In this document: positions 16,693 through 25,156 of the stretch, piece after piece
Numbering within the stretch: the stretch's first letter is position 1
Layout of the letters: each line of letters begins with the position of its first letter
Origin: Streptomyces sp. cf386
GTDB lineage: Bacteria; Actinomycetota; Actinomycetes; Streptomycetales; Streptomycetaceae
NCBI RefSeq assembly: GCF_900103585.1
Contig: NZ_FNHV01000025.1
Span: forward strand, 1 to 56,784
Length of the DNA stretch: 56,784 nt
Direction: 5' to 3'
Program-made: the position numbers and the translations under genes
Notes under the pieces: generated by a model
Seen by the model: the letters and a program-made list of their open reading frames with translations, nothing else
What the model was told of the DNA's origin: nothing
The model's database searches: none

Positions 16693-18117
16693 ATGTCCAG
16701 GGAGCAACGCGGGCCGAACGAAAAGCTCGGCACCGTTCTCGCCCTCGCGGGAATCAGCAACGCAGGACTCGCTCGACGCGTCAACGACCTTGGCGCTCAG
16801 CGTGGCCTGACTCTTCGCTACGACAAGACCTCGGTCGCGCGCTGGGTGTCGAAAGGCATGGTGCCGCAGGGCGCCGCGCCGCACCTCATCGCCGCCGCGA
16901 TCGGCCAGAAGCTGGGCCGCCCGGTGCCGCTCCACGAGATCGGCCTGGCGGACGCGGACCCCGCACCCGAAGTGGGCCTCGCCTTCCCCCGGGACGTCGG
17001 ACAGGCGGTGAAGTCGGCGACGGAGCTCTACCGTCTCGACCTCGCCGGTCGGCGCACCGGCACCGGTGGCATTTGGCAGTCGCTGGCCGGTTCGTTCGCA
17101 GTAAGCGCATACGCAACGCCTGCCTCACGGTGGCTGATAACCCCGGCCGACAGTTCGGTGGCGCGCGAGGCGAGCTCCTCCGAGGGCTCCGGCGCACCGC
17201 TCAAAGTCGGCCACAGCGATGTGCAGAAACTGCGGGAGGCCGCCGACGACGCCAGGCGCTGGGACTCCAAGTACGGGGGCGGCGACTGGCGTTCGTCCAT
17301 GGTGCCCGAGTGCTTACGAGTGGAGGCGGCACCGCTGCTGCTCGGCTCGTACTCCGACGAAGTGGGCCGGGCACTGTTCGGCGCCTCCGCCGAACTCACG
17401 CGTCTCGCCGGGTGGATGGCCTTCGACACCGGGCAACAGGAGGCCGCGCAGCGGTACTACATCCAGGCGCTGCGGCTCGCGCGCGCGGCAGCCGACGTAC
17501 CCCTCGGCGGGTACGTACTGGCGTCGATGTCGCTCCAGGCGACCTACCGGGGCTTCGGCGACGAGGGCGTCGACCTCGCCCAGGCCGCCCTGGAACGCAA
17601 CCGTGGCCTCGCCACGGCCCGCACCATGAGCTTCTTCCGCCTCGTCGAGGCACGCGCACACGCGCGCGCGAGTGACGCGCAGGCCGCCGGCGCGGCCCTG
17701 AAGGCGTCGGAGGGCTGGCTTGAGCGGTCCAGGGAGGGCGACAACGATCCGTCATGGCTCGGCTTCTACTCCTACGACCGCTTCGCGGCGGACGCCGCCG
17801 AGTGCTACCGGGACCTCAAGGCACCACGCCAGGTACGGCGGTTCACGGAGCAGGCGCTGTCCAAGCCGACGGAGGAGTTCGTGCGCTCGCACGGGCTGCG
17901 GCTCGTCGTCTCGGCGGTCGCCGAGCTGGAGTCGGGCAATCTCGATGCCGCGTGCGAGCAGGGCGTGCGGGCGGTGGAGGTCGCGGGGCGCATATCGTCC
18001 GCGCGCACCACGGAGTATGTGAAGGACCTGCTCCACCGGCTGGAGCCGTACGGCGACGAGCCGCGGGTCGTCGAACTCCGGGAGCGGGCACGGCCACTGC
18101 TCATGGCGCCGGCCTAG
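16693..18117 (+). CDS. NsdA-like sporulation-associated TPR regulator, with a TTA codon
   Basis: The product is about 474 aa. The N-terminal 75 residues resemble an HTH module (LGTVLALAGISNAGLARRVN, then DKTSVARWVSKGMVP). The remaining ~350 residues are TPR-like helical repeats (YYIQALRLARAA, LAQAALERNRGL, RVEA..). This is the family of Streptomyces NsdA and the sporulation-associated SCO4114, cytoplasmic regulators of differentiation. The ATG at 16693 has GAGGGG 6 bp upstream; the frame is open 70 codons further but without a better start. Codon 208 (17314-17316) is TTA, the rare leucine codon read by the bldA tRNA, and was the only in-frame TTA I found in the window. Translation may thus be tied to development. 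Confidence 0.8.
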   Translation: MSREQRGPNEKLGTVLALAGISNAGLARRVNDLGAQRGLTLRYDKTSVARWVSKGMVPQGAAPHLIAAAIGQKLGRPVPLHEIGLADADPAPEVGLAFPRDVGQAVKSATELYRLDLAGRRTGTGGIWQSLAGSFAVSAYATPASRWLITPADSSVAREASSSEGSGAPLKVGHSDVQKLREAADDARRWDSKYGGGDWRSSMVPECLRVEAAPLLLGSYSDEVGRALFGASAELTRLAGWMAFDTGQQEAAQRYYIQALRLARAAADVPLGGYVLASMSLQATYRGFGDEGVDLAQAALERNRGLATARTMSFFRLVEARAHARASDAQAAGAALKASEGWLERSREGDNDPSWLGFYSYDRFAADAAECYRDLKAPRQVRRFTEQALSKPTEEFVRSHGLRLVVSAVAELESGNLDAACEQGVRAVEVAGRISSARTTEYVKDLLHRLEPYGDEPRVVELRERARPLLMAPA

Positions 18118-18154
18118 GCGGAGATCTTCGGCACGCGCACGCGTGCGGAGCGTG

Positions 18155-18181
18155 CGGCGGCTCGGAAGACCCGAGCCGCCG
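18155..18181. terminator. bidirectional hairpin terminator
   Basis: A perfect 11-bp stem CGGCGGCTCGG / CCGAGCCGCCG with a 5-nt loop (AAGAC) lies between the convergent ends of the NsdA-like gene and the phosphatase gene. There is no clear T-tract, which is usual for Streptomyces terminators. Confidence 0.75.
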
Positions 18182-18209
18182 TCGCCCCCGTCCGGGCCGG
18201 GCCAGGCCG

Positions 18210-19601
18210 CTAGGACGCGCTGTTCGTGCGCCCGAAGCAGCGCTCCAGCTCATCGAACTTGTAGAAGGTGCTGCCCTTGGCCGTCGGGCGGCAGCCGGCC
18301 TTGAAGGCGGTCTCCTTCTCGTTGTAGAGCATCCGCACCAGGTAGGTGTCTCCCTTGCGGAAGACGTCCCACTGGATGTTCGAGCCGAGCGGCGCCACGG
18401 ACGCGCCCCGCCACGTGTTGTCGGCGTAGGTGTACGGCCGCTCGGCCGTCGCGCCCTTCGTGCTGCCCGGCAGGCCCATCAGCGCGGCCAGCGGGATGAT
18501 CTCCTCGGCGTGGGTGAAGCGGAGCTCGGCGCCCAGGTCACCGGTGCCGGCGCGCTTCGCCTCGACCTTGGTGAAGAAGTCGTCGAGGAGGACGTCCGCC
18601 ATCTTGTACGTGATGTCGCTGCCCGCGAAGCCCGGGCCCTTCTCGTAGAAGTCCTCCGTGTCACTCAGGTAGCCGAACCAGGCCGCGTCCCGCTTGGAGA
18701 TGTACCGCTCCATGCCCCAGCCCTTGCCGCCCGGGCTCTCGTCGCTCATGGCGGGCGCGATGGCGTACAGGTGGTAGACGGCGGTGGCTGCGGCCACACG
18801 GTCGTCGTCGGAGAGCTGGTCGACGAAGGCGCCCTTGAAGAGCTTCTTCAGTACGTCGCGGGCGGCGCGGTGGGTGGTGGGCTGGTCGGTGATCGACTTC
18901 AGGGTGCTCGCGAGCCGCTGGTCGTTCGCGATGTAGTCCCGGTAGGCCGCGCCTCCGGCCGCCTTGTGGAAGTACAGGAGGTCGACGTCCGTGCGGGTCG
19001 CGCCGATCTGCGGCTTCAGGGCGGGCTCGGTGTCGGCGAGCGCGGCGGCGTACAGGTTCGCGCTGTCGACGGCGCGTCCCTGCCCCGAGCTGACGACGTC
19101 GATCTTCTCCTTGGCACCGGCGATCCGCTGGAACAGCCCCGGCAACCGCTGCTCCATCCGCACGGCCGTGTCGTGGATCTCCCGCTTGCCGCGCCCGCTG
19201 AGATCGCCGTAGCCGACGGTGCTCATGGCCTCCTGCAGCGCCTGAACCTTGGGCCCGAACTCCTTGCCCTTCGCGGTGAGGGCGCCAGCGGCCTCGGCCT
19301 TCTTCCACAGCACGAGGACCAGGTCCGCGTCCTCACCGTCGGTCGTGGAACGGGAGCCGTGCCGGGAGACGTTCTCCGTGAAGACGGCGGTGAAGCCGGC
19401 GGGGGGCCGCTGGTAGGTGCGGGGGCTCTGGCCGGGGGTGTACGTCGCCTTGGTGCCGTAGCTGTTCCGGGTGCCGGTCTTCGTGGCGGCGCCTGCGGGG
19501 GCGGCGGCCAGGAGGGCGGCGAGGCCGAGGGCCACGGCCGGGGTGAGGCGTCCCATGGAAGGGCGTCTCGCGGATGTCCGTCTCATGGATGTGCGTCCCA
19601 T
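18210..19601 (-). CDS. secreted histidine acid phosphatase (phytase/MINPP-like)
   Basis: The product is 463 aa. The N-terminus is a signal peptide (Arg-rich start, LTPAVALGLAALLAAAPAGA, cleavage near residue 39). The catalytic RHGSR is at residues 80-84, with the proton-donor HAE in FTHAEEIIP near residue 360, the two hallmarks of branch 2 histidine phosphatases. These release phosphate from phosphomonoesters such as inositol phosphates, outside the cell here. The start is uncertain: ATGs at 19601, 19586 and 19556 are all in frame and none has a clear ribosome-binding site; all keep the signal peptide core. It is divergent from lhgO across 264 bp. Confidence 0.85.
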   Translation of the reverse strand: MGRTSMRRTSARRPSMGRLTPAVALGLAALLAAAPAGAATKTGTRNSYGTKATYTPGQSPRTYQRPPAGFTAVFTENVSRHGSRSTTDGEDADLVLVLWKKAEAAGALTAKGKEFGPKVQALQEAMSTVGYGDLSGRGKREIHDTAVRMEQRLPGLFQRIAGAKEKIDVVSSGQGRAVDSANLYAAALADTEPALKPQIGATRTDVDLLYFHKAAGGAAYRDYIANDQRLASTLKSITDQPTTHRAARDVLKKLFKGAFVDQLSDDDRVAAATAVYHLYAIAPAMSDESPGGKGWGMERYISKRDAAWFGYLSDTEDFYEKGPGFAGSDITYKMADVLLDDFFTKVEAKRAGTGDLGAELRFTHAEEIIPLAALMGLPGSTKGATAERPYTYADNTWRGASVAPLGSNIQWDVFRKGDTYLVRMLYNEKETAFKAGCRPTAKGSTFYKFDELERCFGRTNSAS

Positions 19602-19865
19602 GGGTGTGCCGTTTCGTTCAGTGCCGCTGCAACGCCCGACGCGGCAGACCGGATGATCAGCCGCATCGTCCGAGCGGTGGGTGAACGCGCCGTGGCTGAA
19701 TCACGGCGGACGGGTGGCCGGAATTCCCGCCCTTGCTCAAAGTTCCCCCTTGGAATCACCACGTCGGGGTGCGCGAGCCCGCACTCGCGGCCGGATGTGG
19801 CGGTCCCCGGGTTTGGGGGCGTTGTCAGTGGCGCAGTGCATTATCGAAACCGGGAGGTGGGGCAG

Positions 19866-21074
19866 GTGCGGACGATCGCTTACGACTGTGATGTGCTCGT
19901 GGTCGGCGGTGGGATCGTCGGGCTGGCCACGGCGTATGCGATCACGCGTGCCGCGCCGGGTACGCGGGTGACCGTGCTGGAGAAGGAGCCGGGGCCCGCT
20001 CGGCATCAGACGGGGCGCAACAGCGGGGTCATCCACAGCGGGATCTACTACCGGCCGGGCTCGCTGAAGGCGCGGTACGCGGTGCGGGGCGCCGCCGAGA
20101 TGGTCAAGTTCTGCGCGGAGTACGGCATCGCGCACGCCGTCACCGGCAAGCTGATCGTCGCGACCGAGCGGGAGGAGCTGCCGCGGCTGCACGCGCTGGT
20201 GCAGCGCGGGCGGGAGAACGGTATTCCGGTGCGGGAGCTGGGCGTCGCGCAGATCGCGGAGTACGAGCCGGAGGTGCGGGGGCTCGCCGCGATACACGTC
20301 GGGACGACCGGCGTGTGCGACTTCGTCGGGGTCGCCCGGCAGCTCGCCGAGGCGTCGGGGGCGGAGATCCGGTACGGCGCGCAGGTCGAGCGGGTCGACC
20401 GGCGGGCGGAGCTGGGGGTCGCCGTACGGACGACGCGGGGGGACGTCGTGCGGGGGCGGGTGCTGGTGAACTGTGCCGGGCTGTACTGCGACGAGGTCGC
20501 GCGGATGACGGGGGACGAGCCGGAGGTGCGGATCGTGCCGTTCCGGGGGGAGTACTACTCGCTGGCGCGGCCCGAGCTGGTGCGGGGGCTGGTGTATCCG
20601 GTGCCGGATCCGGCGTTTCCGTTCCTCGGGGTGCATCTCACGCGCGGGATCGACGGGGATGTGCACGTCGGGCCCAACGCGGTGCCGGCGCTGGCCCGGG
20701 AGGGGTACGGGTGGGGGGTCGTACGGCCTCGGGAGGTCGGGGGGACGGTGGCGTGGCCCGGGGTGTGGCGGATGGCTCGGCGGCACTGGCGGTACGGGGC
20801 GGGGGAGCTGCGGCGGTCGGTGTCCAAGGGGGCCTTCACGGAGGCGGTGCGGAGGTTGTTGCCCGCGGTGACGTCCGAGGATCTGGTGCGGGCGGGGGCG
20901 GGGGTGCGGGCTCAGGCGGTGTTGCGGGACGGGGGGCTGGTGGATGACTTTCTGATCCGGGAGGGGGCGCGGGCCGTGCATGTGCTGAACGCGCCCAGTC
21001 CTGCGGCGACTGCGTCTCTGCCGATCGGGCGGGAGGTGGCTCGGCGGGCGTTGGGGGTGTTGGAGGGGGCGTGA
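19866..21074 (+). CDS. lhgO: L-2-hydroxyglutarate oxidase LhgO (FAD-dependent)
   Basis: The product is 402 aa, the normal length for LhgO. It has a DAO-type FAD fold with VVGGGIVGLATAYAI at the N-terminus followed by LEKEPGPARHQTGRNSGVIH, the LhgO/YgaF signature. FRGEYYSL and LGVHLTRGIDGDVHVGPNA are further family blocks. It oxidises L-2-hydroxyglutarate to 2-oxoglutarate, passing electrons to oxygen or the quinone pool. The GTG at 19866 has GGGAGG 8 bp upstream; the same frame is open for another 704 codons upstream, but that stretch is antisense to the phosphatase gene and is not real. It ends just before repeat copy C. Confidence 0.9.
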   Translation: MRTIAYDCDVLVVGGGIVGLATAYAITRAAPGTRVTVLEKEPGPARHQTGRNSGVIHSGIYYRPGSLKARYAVRGAAEMVKFCAEYGIAHAVTGKLIVATEREELPRLHALVQRGRENGIPVRELGVAQIAEYEPEVRGLAAIHVGTTGVCDFVGVARQLAEASGAEIRYGAQVERVDRRAELGVAVRTTRGDVVRGRVLVNCAGLYCDEVARMTGDEPEVRIVPFRGEYYSLARPELVRGLVYPVPDPAFPFLGVHLTRGIDGDVHVGPNAVPALAREGYGWGVVRPREVGGTVAWPGVWRMARRHWRYGAGELRRSVSKGAFTEAVRRLLPAVTSEDLVRAGAGVRAQAVLRDGGLVDDFLIREGARAVHVLNAPSPAATASLPIGREVARRALGVLEGA

Positions 21075-21095
21075 GGGTGTGACATCGCCGGGGGG

Positions 21096-21380
21096 TTTTC
21101 GCCCCCGCCGCCCCTACCCGTCCCATCCTCCAGGGGCTCTGCCCCTTCGACCCCGGGTCCTTCTGGGGGCTCCGCCCCCAGACCCCCGCTTCGGCCCTTA
21201 AGGAGCCTCGTCCTCAAACGCCGGACGGGCTGAAAGACACGGGCCGGCGCTGAGAAGGTGTCGTCGCTCGACACAGACGCCCCCAGCAGGTGGGTGGGGG
21301 CTAGGGACGGCGGGAACTCGTCCTCAAACGCCGGACGGGCCGGAATACCGGACCGGCACCGAGAAGTCGCCGTCGCCCCA
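21096..21380. repeat. hairpin-rich Streptomyces extragenic repeat, copy C (double core)
   Basis: This has the same C-rich start and hairpins as copies A and B (GGGGCTCTGCCCC, CTGGGGGCTCCGCCCCCAG). The invariant 24-nt core appears twice, at 21207-21230 and 21317-21340, so part of the unit is duplicated with a 110-bp offset. It fills the gap between lhgO and trmB and reaches to within about 50 bp of the trmB start. Confidence 0.85.
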
Positions 21381-21430
21381 CCGGCACGCGTCCTCCGCCC
21401 CCTCACCGCCCCCGTAAAATCGACCCCACT

Positions 21431-22282
21431 GTGTCTGACTCCCTCCACACCCCCGAAACCGACCGTCCCGGAACCGACGAGCAACCCGGCACCGACGGCG
21501 AGCACCTCCACCATCTCCCCGGTGTGTCCGTTCGGCATACCCGGGCCAAAGGTGAGCCCCGGTTCCCGGACGGGCCCAAGGCTGATCCTGCGGGGTCGCA
21601 CTTCGAGCGGCGGATTCGGAGTTTTCAGCCGCGGCGGAGTCGGGTGACCGCGGGGCAGGCGGACGCGTTGCAGCGGCTGTGGCCCAAGTGGGGGCTGGAC
21701 ATCGACGGGCAGCGGGTCGTCGATCTCGGTGAGCTGTTCGGGAACGGGAATCCGGTCGTTCTGGAGATCGGGTTCGGGATGGGTGAGGCCACCGCACAGA
21801 TGGCCGCCGCCGACCAGGAGACCAACATCCTCGCCGTCGACGTACACACCCCGGGACAGGGAAACCTGCTCAATCTCGCCGACCAGAACGGGCTGAACAA
21901 CGTCCGTGTCGGCAACGGCGACGCCATCATCCTGCTGCGCGAGATGCTCGCCCCCGACTCCCTCGACGGGCTGCGCGTCTACTTCCCCGACCCCTGGCCC
22001 AAGAAGCGGCACCACAAGCGGCGCCTCATCCAGCCCGAGTTCCTCAGCCTCGCCGCGACCCGGCTGAAGCCCGGTGCCCTCCTGCACTGCGCCACCGACT
22101 GGGAGCCGTACGCCGAACAGATGCTCGAAGTTCTGACCGGTCATCCCGACTTCGAGAACACCTGCGCCAACGGCGGTTTCGCGCCCCGTCCGGAGTTCCG
22201 GCCGCTGACCCGTTTCGAGGGGCAGGGACTGGACAAAGGTCATGTGGTGAACGACGTGCTCTTCCGCCGCGTACAGCGGTAG
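21431..22282 (+). CDS. trmB: tRNA (guanine-N7)-methyltransferase TrmB
   Basis: The product is 283 aa. It makes m7G46 in tRNA using SAM. The SAM-binding block is VLEIGFGMGEATAQMAA, followed by NILAVDVHTPG, and the family signature YFPDPWPKKRHHKRRL is complete. The first ~50 residues are a poorly conserved acidic extension common in actinobacteria. I take the GTG at 21431; no Shine-Dalgarno is visible, but TAAAAT (21415-21420) ends 10 bp before it, which suggests a leaderless or near-leaderless transcript. A later start is possible. It is followed 51 bp downstream by the PrsW-family gene. Confidence 0.92.
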   Translation: MSDSLHTPETDRPGTDEQPGTDGEHLHHLPGVSVRHTRAKGEPRFPDGPKADPAGSHFERRIRSFQPRRSRVTAGQADALQRLWPKWGLDIDGQRVVDLGELFGNGNPVVLEIGFGMGEATAQMAAADQETNILAVDVHTPGQGNLLNLADQNGLNNVRVGNGDAIILLREMLAPDSLDGLRVYFPDPWPKKRHHKRRLIQPEFLSLAATRLKPGALLHCATDWEPYAEQMLEVLTGHPDFENTCANGGFAPRPEFRPLTRFEGQGLDKGHVVNDVLFRRVQR

Positions 22283-22333
22283 AAGCAGCGGGCAGAACAG
22301 CACGAACAAGCGCGTCTCGTTAGGGTCAATGCC

Positions 22334-23728
22334 GTGGCCACCAGTCCCCCGTACCCGACGCACCCCACCGGTCCCACCGGAGGGGCACTGCGGCACGCGC
22401 ACTGGTGGCAGAAGCGGTGGGTGCGTTACGGCGCGCTCAGTACGCTGCTCGCGCTCTCCGGGCTGGTCATCCTCGCCCTGGTGCGTGAGCAGACCGGCAC
22501 CGAAGGGTTCCTGGTCGGGCTCGGGCTCGCCGTCCTGCCCGTGCCGCTGCTCGTCGCCTCGTTCCGCTGGCTGGACCGGGTCGAGCCGGGCCCCTGGCGC
22601 AATCTGCTGTTCTCGTTCGCCTGGGGCGCCTGCGCGGCGGCCCTGATAGCGATCATCGCCAACAGCTTCGCGACCAGATGGATAGCGACGGCGACCGCCG
22701 ATCCGTCCCACGCGGACACCCTGGGCGCCACCGTCATAGCGCCCGTCGTGGAGGAGACGGCCAAAGCGGCCGCCATCCTCCTCGTCTTCCTCTTCCGTCG
22801 ACGTGACTTCACCGGGATCGTCGACGGCGTGGTGATAGCCGGCGTCACCGCCACCGGTTTCGCCTTCACCGAGAACATCCTCTACCTCGGCACCGCCTTC
22901 GGCACCGACCAGCTCTCCGGCGACAGCGGCATCGCCTCGGTCACCGCGGCGACCTTCTTCGTCCGCGTCATCATGTCGCCCTTCGCGCACCCGCTCTTCA
23001 CCGTCCTCACCGGCATCGGTTTCGGCATCGCCGCCCTGTCGGGCCCGCGACAGCCGGTGCGCCGCGTCCTCCTCCCGCTCTTCGGGCTCCTGCTCGCCAT
23101 GGGTATGCACGCCCTGTGGAACGGCTCGTCGGCCTTCGGCGAGTTCGGGTTCTTCGCCGTGTACGCCGCCTTCATGGTGCCCGCGTTCGGACTGCTGACC
23201 TGGCTGGTGATCTGGACCCGGCAGCGCGAACTGAGGACCGTGCGCGAGGAGCTGCCCGCGTATGTCGTCGCCGGCTGGCTGACGCCGGTCGAGCCGTTCG
23301 CGCTCGGCTCGATGCGGGCACGGCGGGTGGCCCGGCAGTACGCGCGGCAACGTGGCGGGCGGACGGCGGCCCGGGCGGTGGCGCAGTACGAGGCGTACGC
23401 CACGTCGCTGGCGTTCCTACGGCACCGGGGGCGGCGGGGGCGGGCCGGCGCCGACTTCGTCGTACGGGAACAGGAGCTGTTGCACGAGCTGTGGGGGCGC
23501 CGGGGGTTCGCGCGACCGGCACTGGAGCACGCGGTCGCCGCGCAGCCCAGGGCCGCGTACGGGTACGGCCATGGGTACGGCTACGGGGCGCCGGGTCAGT
23601 GGCCGCCGTACGGACCGGGGCACGCCGCCAGATACGGGCCGACGCAGGGCGCTGCGCACGGACCGACGCAGGGCGCCCCCTACGGCCCGGCGGCGCCGTA
23701 TCCCGCCTACAACCCGTATCGCACGTGA
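22334..23728 (+). CDS. PrsW-family intramembrane metalloprotease
   Basis: The product is 464 aa with about eight membrane segments between residues 35 and 300. The PrsW/CPBP-like motifs are in order: EETAK (glutamate pair), FAFTENILY, HPLFT and MGMHALWN; these supply the metal-binding Glu/His residues in the membrane. PrsW-type proteases make the first cut in anti-sigma factors (for example RsiW). The C-terminal ~130 residues are cytoplasmic, Arg-rich, ending in a Tyr/Gly/Pro tail (YGYGHGYGYG, YGPTQGA repeats). The GTG at 22334 follows trmB closely, so the two are probably co-transcribed. The substrate is unknown; the membrane-anchored sigma fusion at 7559 is a speculative one. Confidence 0.9.
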   Translation: MATSPPYPTHPTGPTGGALRHAHWWQKRWVRYGALSTLLALSGLVILALVREQTGTEGFLVGLGLAVLPVPLLVASFRWLDRVEPGPWRNLLFSFAWGACAAALIAIIANSFATRWIATATADPSHADTLGATVIAPVVEETAKAAAILLVFLFRRRDFTGIVDGVVIAGVTATGFAFTENILYLGTAFGTDQLSGDSGIASVTAATFFVRVIMSPFAHPLFTVLTGIGFGIAALSGPRQPVRRVLLPLFGLLLAMGMHALWNGSSAFGEFGFFAVYAAFMVPAFGLLTWLVIWTRQRELRTVREELPAYVVAGWLTPVEPFALGSMRARRVARQYARQRGGRTAARAVAQYEAYATSLAFLRHRGRRGRAGADFVVREQELLHELWGRRGFARPALEHAVAAQPRAAYGYGHGYGYGAPGQWPPYGPGHAARYGPTQGAAHGPTQGAPYGPAAPYPAYNPYRT

Positions 23729-23895
23729 GGCGGACCGCGAGGACGGTCGTCCTGTGGCTGTTGGCCCTGGCCGCCGTCGCGTTCACCCTCACCGTCGTCT
23801 GGGGCTTCCTCCGGCTCGACGACGACCTCGACAACCCCGAGGGCGGATTCTCGGGCTGGCAGTGCGCGAGCCGGTCCGGCACCTGCGATCCCTGA
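23725..23895 (+). CDS. small single-span membrane protein, coupled to the PrsW gene
   Basis: The product is 56 aa, starting at a GTG that overlaps the PrsW-family stop codon (GTGA), so translation is probably coupled. There is one membrane helix at about residues 9-27 (LWLLALAAVAFTLTVVWGFL), then an acidic stretch (DDDLDNPEGG) and a short Cys-containing tail (WQCASRSGTCDP) with two cysteines seven residues apart. I do not recognise the family. A protein of this size beside a membrane protease may be a partner or modulator; that is inference only. Confidence 0.7.
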   Translation: MRRTARTVVLWLLALAAVAFTLTVVWGFLRLDDDLDNPEGGFSGWQCASRSGTCDP

Positions 23896-23905
23896 GAACG
23901 CGTGA

Positions 23906-23933
23906 GCCCGGCCTCCTGTGAGGAAGGCCGGGC
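23906..23933. terminator. bidirectional hairpin terminator
   Basis: GCCCGGCCT and AGGCCGGGC form a perfect 9-bp stem between the convergent small-membrane-protein gene and the M23 peptidase gene. Confidence 0.75.
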
Positions 23934-23966
23934 CGTCAACGTCCTTGTGCGATCAGGAGATTGCCC

Positions 23967-24995
23967 TCAGGGCGTGAGCCCCTTGCCGCGCAGCCACGCC
24001 ATCGGGTCGATGCCGCTCGTGCTGCCGTCGGGGTGCACTTCGAGGTGCAGGTGGGCGCCGGTCACGTTGCCGGTGGCGCCCACGCGGCCGATGACGTCAC
24101 CGGTGTTGACCTTCTGGCCGACGCTCACGCTGATCGAGGACTGGTGCGCGAACCACAGCTCGGTGCCGTCGTCGAGGGTGAGCACGGTCTTGTAGCCGTA
24201 CGACCCGTCCCAGCCGGCGAACGTGATGGTGCCGGAGTGCACGGCCTTGATCAGCGTGCCGGACGGAGCGGCGAAGTCGAGGCCCGTGTGGTAGCCGGAG
24301 GACCAGTAGGCGCCGGCCTGACCGAAGGTCGAGGTGATGGTGTACGAGGAGGTCGGCAGCGTGAACTGCTTGGCCAGCTCGGCGAGGCGCTCGGCCTCGG
24401 CCTTCTTGCGGGCCTCCTCCTCGGCGGCGGCCTTCGCGGCGGCGGCCTTCTCCTTGGCCTCCTGCTCCGCCTTGGCGGCTGCTGCGGCGGCCTCCTTCTC
24501 GGCGGCGGCGATCGCCTCGGCGGCGGCCTTGCTGTCGACCTGGTCCTGCTGCTGCTCGACCTGGGCGATGATCCGGGCCCGCAGCGCCTCACCGGCGTCG
24601 CCGGTGTCCTGCGTGGTCTCCTCGGTCGCGGCGCCCATGGTGCTCAGGGCCGTCCCGGTGTCCTCGGCGGCCGCGGCGGAGTCGTCTTCGGATATGAGGG
24701 GCAGGTCGGGCATGGTGATCGCGACCGGCGGCTTGCCGCTCTGCGCGGTGGCCATGCCGCCCGCGCCGACCGCGGCTATGACGCCGACGCCGAGAACCGT
24801 GGAGCTGCGCGCGAGTCCCCCGCCGCGCTGCTTGGCCACGCGATGCCTGCCACGTACCGGACGAATGGACTCCGCGGTGGGGTTCCACTCCTCGAACGGG
24901 CCCTCGTCGGTGCGGTAGCCGTCGTAGCCGAAGGTGTCGTTACTGCGCTGACTCGGCACGAACGGGGCTTGCGTAGCAGGCCTGTTGGACGCCAC
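23967..24995 (-). CDS. M23 (LytM) peptidoglycan endopeptidase with membrane anchor and coiled coil
   Basis: The product is 342 aa. A cytoplasmic lead of ~55 residues precedes one membrane span near 60-85 (STVLGVGVIAAVGAGGMA). A long Ala/Glu/Lys-rich coiled coil follows at ~130-215 (AEAIAAAEKEAAAAAAKAEQ). The LytM metalloprotease domain is C-terminal, with zinc ligands in GYHTGLDFAAPSG and HLHLEVHPDG, and ends GKGLTP. It should cut peptide cross-links in the wall outside the membrane. The GTG start at 24995 is preceded by AAGGAAAGGAG. Its 5' leader is a c-di-AMP riboswitch, so synthesis should fall when c-di-AMP is high. Confidence 0.92.
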   Translation of the reverse strand: MASNRPATQAPFVPSQRSNDTFGYDGYRTDEGPFEEWNPTAESIRPVRGRHRVAKQRGGGLARSSTVLGVGVIAAVGAGGMATAQSGKPPVAITMPDLPLISEDDSAAAAEDTGTALSTMGAATEETTQDTGDAGEALRARIIAQVEQQQDQVDSKAAAEAIAAAEKEAAAAAAKAEQEAKEKAAAAKAAAEEEARKKAEAERLAELAKQFTLPTSSYTITSTFGQAGAYWSSGYHTGLDFAAPSGTLIKAVHSGTITFAGWDGSYGYKTVLTLDDGTELWFAHQSSISVSVGQKVNTGDVIGRVGATGNVTGAHLHLEVHPDGSTSGIDPMAWLRGKGLTP

Positions 24996-25020
24996 GTGGG
25001 CGTGCTCCTTTCCTTCCTTC

Positions 25021-25156
25021 TCGCCTACCGGGTTAGCTGACGGGTTCGGAGCAGGAAGGTCTCCTACGCGCGTATACCAACCGTGCTTCCACGGCGGAAT
25101 CCGTGCGATTCACCCCAGGGTGGTGGTTCCCCGGCTCCCTTGCGGGACTCGGCGCG
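25021..25156 (-). promoter_or_regulatory. c-di-AMP riboswitch (ydaO/yuaA class)
   Basis: On the minus strand, 25-160 bp upstream of the M23 peptidase start, the leader shows the conserved blocks of the ydaO class in order: GCCGAGTCCCGCAAGGGAGC, CGGGGAACCACC, GGGGTGAATCGCACGGATTC, a variable hairpin arm (CCGTGGAAGCACGG), then CTGCTCCGAACCCGTCAGCT and AACCCGGTAGGCGA. The last block pairs back with CGCC at 25151-25154 to close P1. In Streptomyces this class precedes cell-wall lytic genes. The remaining ~250 bp to the next gene is AT-richer and probably holds the promoter; a GCCGTC/GACGGC hairpin lies at 25163-25180. Confidence 0.93.

Noticed and set aside
19660..19700. PHO box upstream of the secreted phosphatase
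   Set aside because: Only one GTTCACC-like half-site (rc near 19679-19685) is visible; the direct repeats at 11-bp spacing required for PhoP are absent.
17754..19865. A 704-codon open upstream extension of the lhgO frame
   Set aside because: It is antisense to the histidine phosphatase gene, has GC-rich shadow composition, and a good start with GGGAGG exists at 19866.
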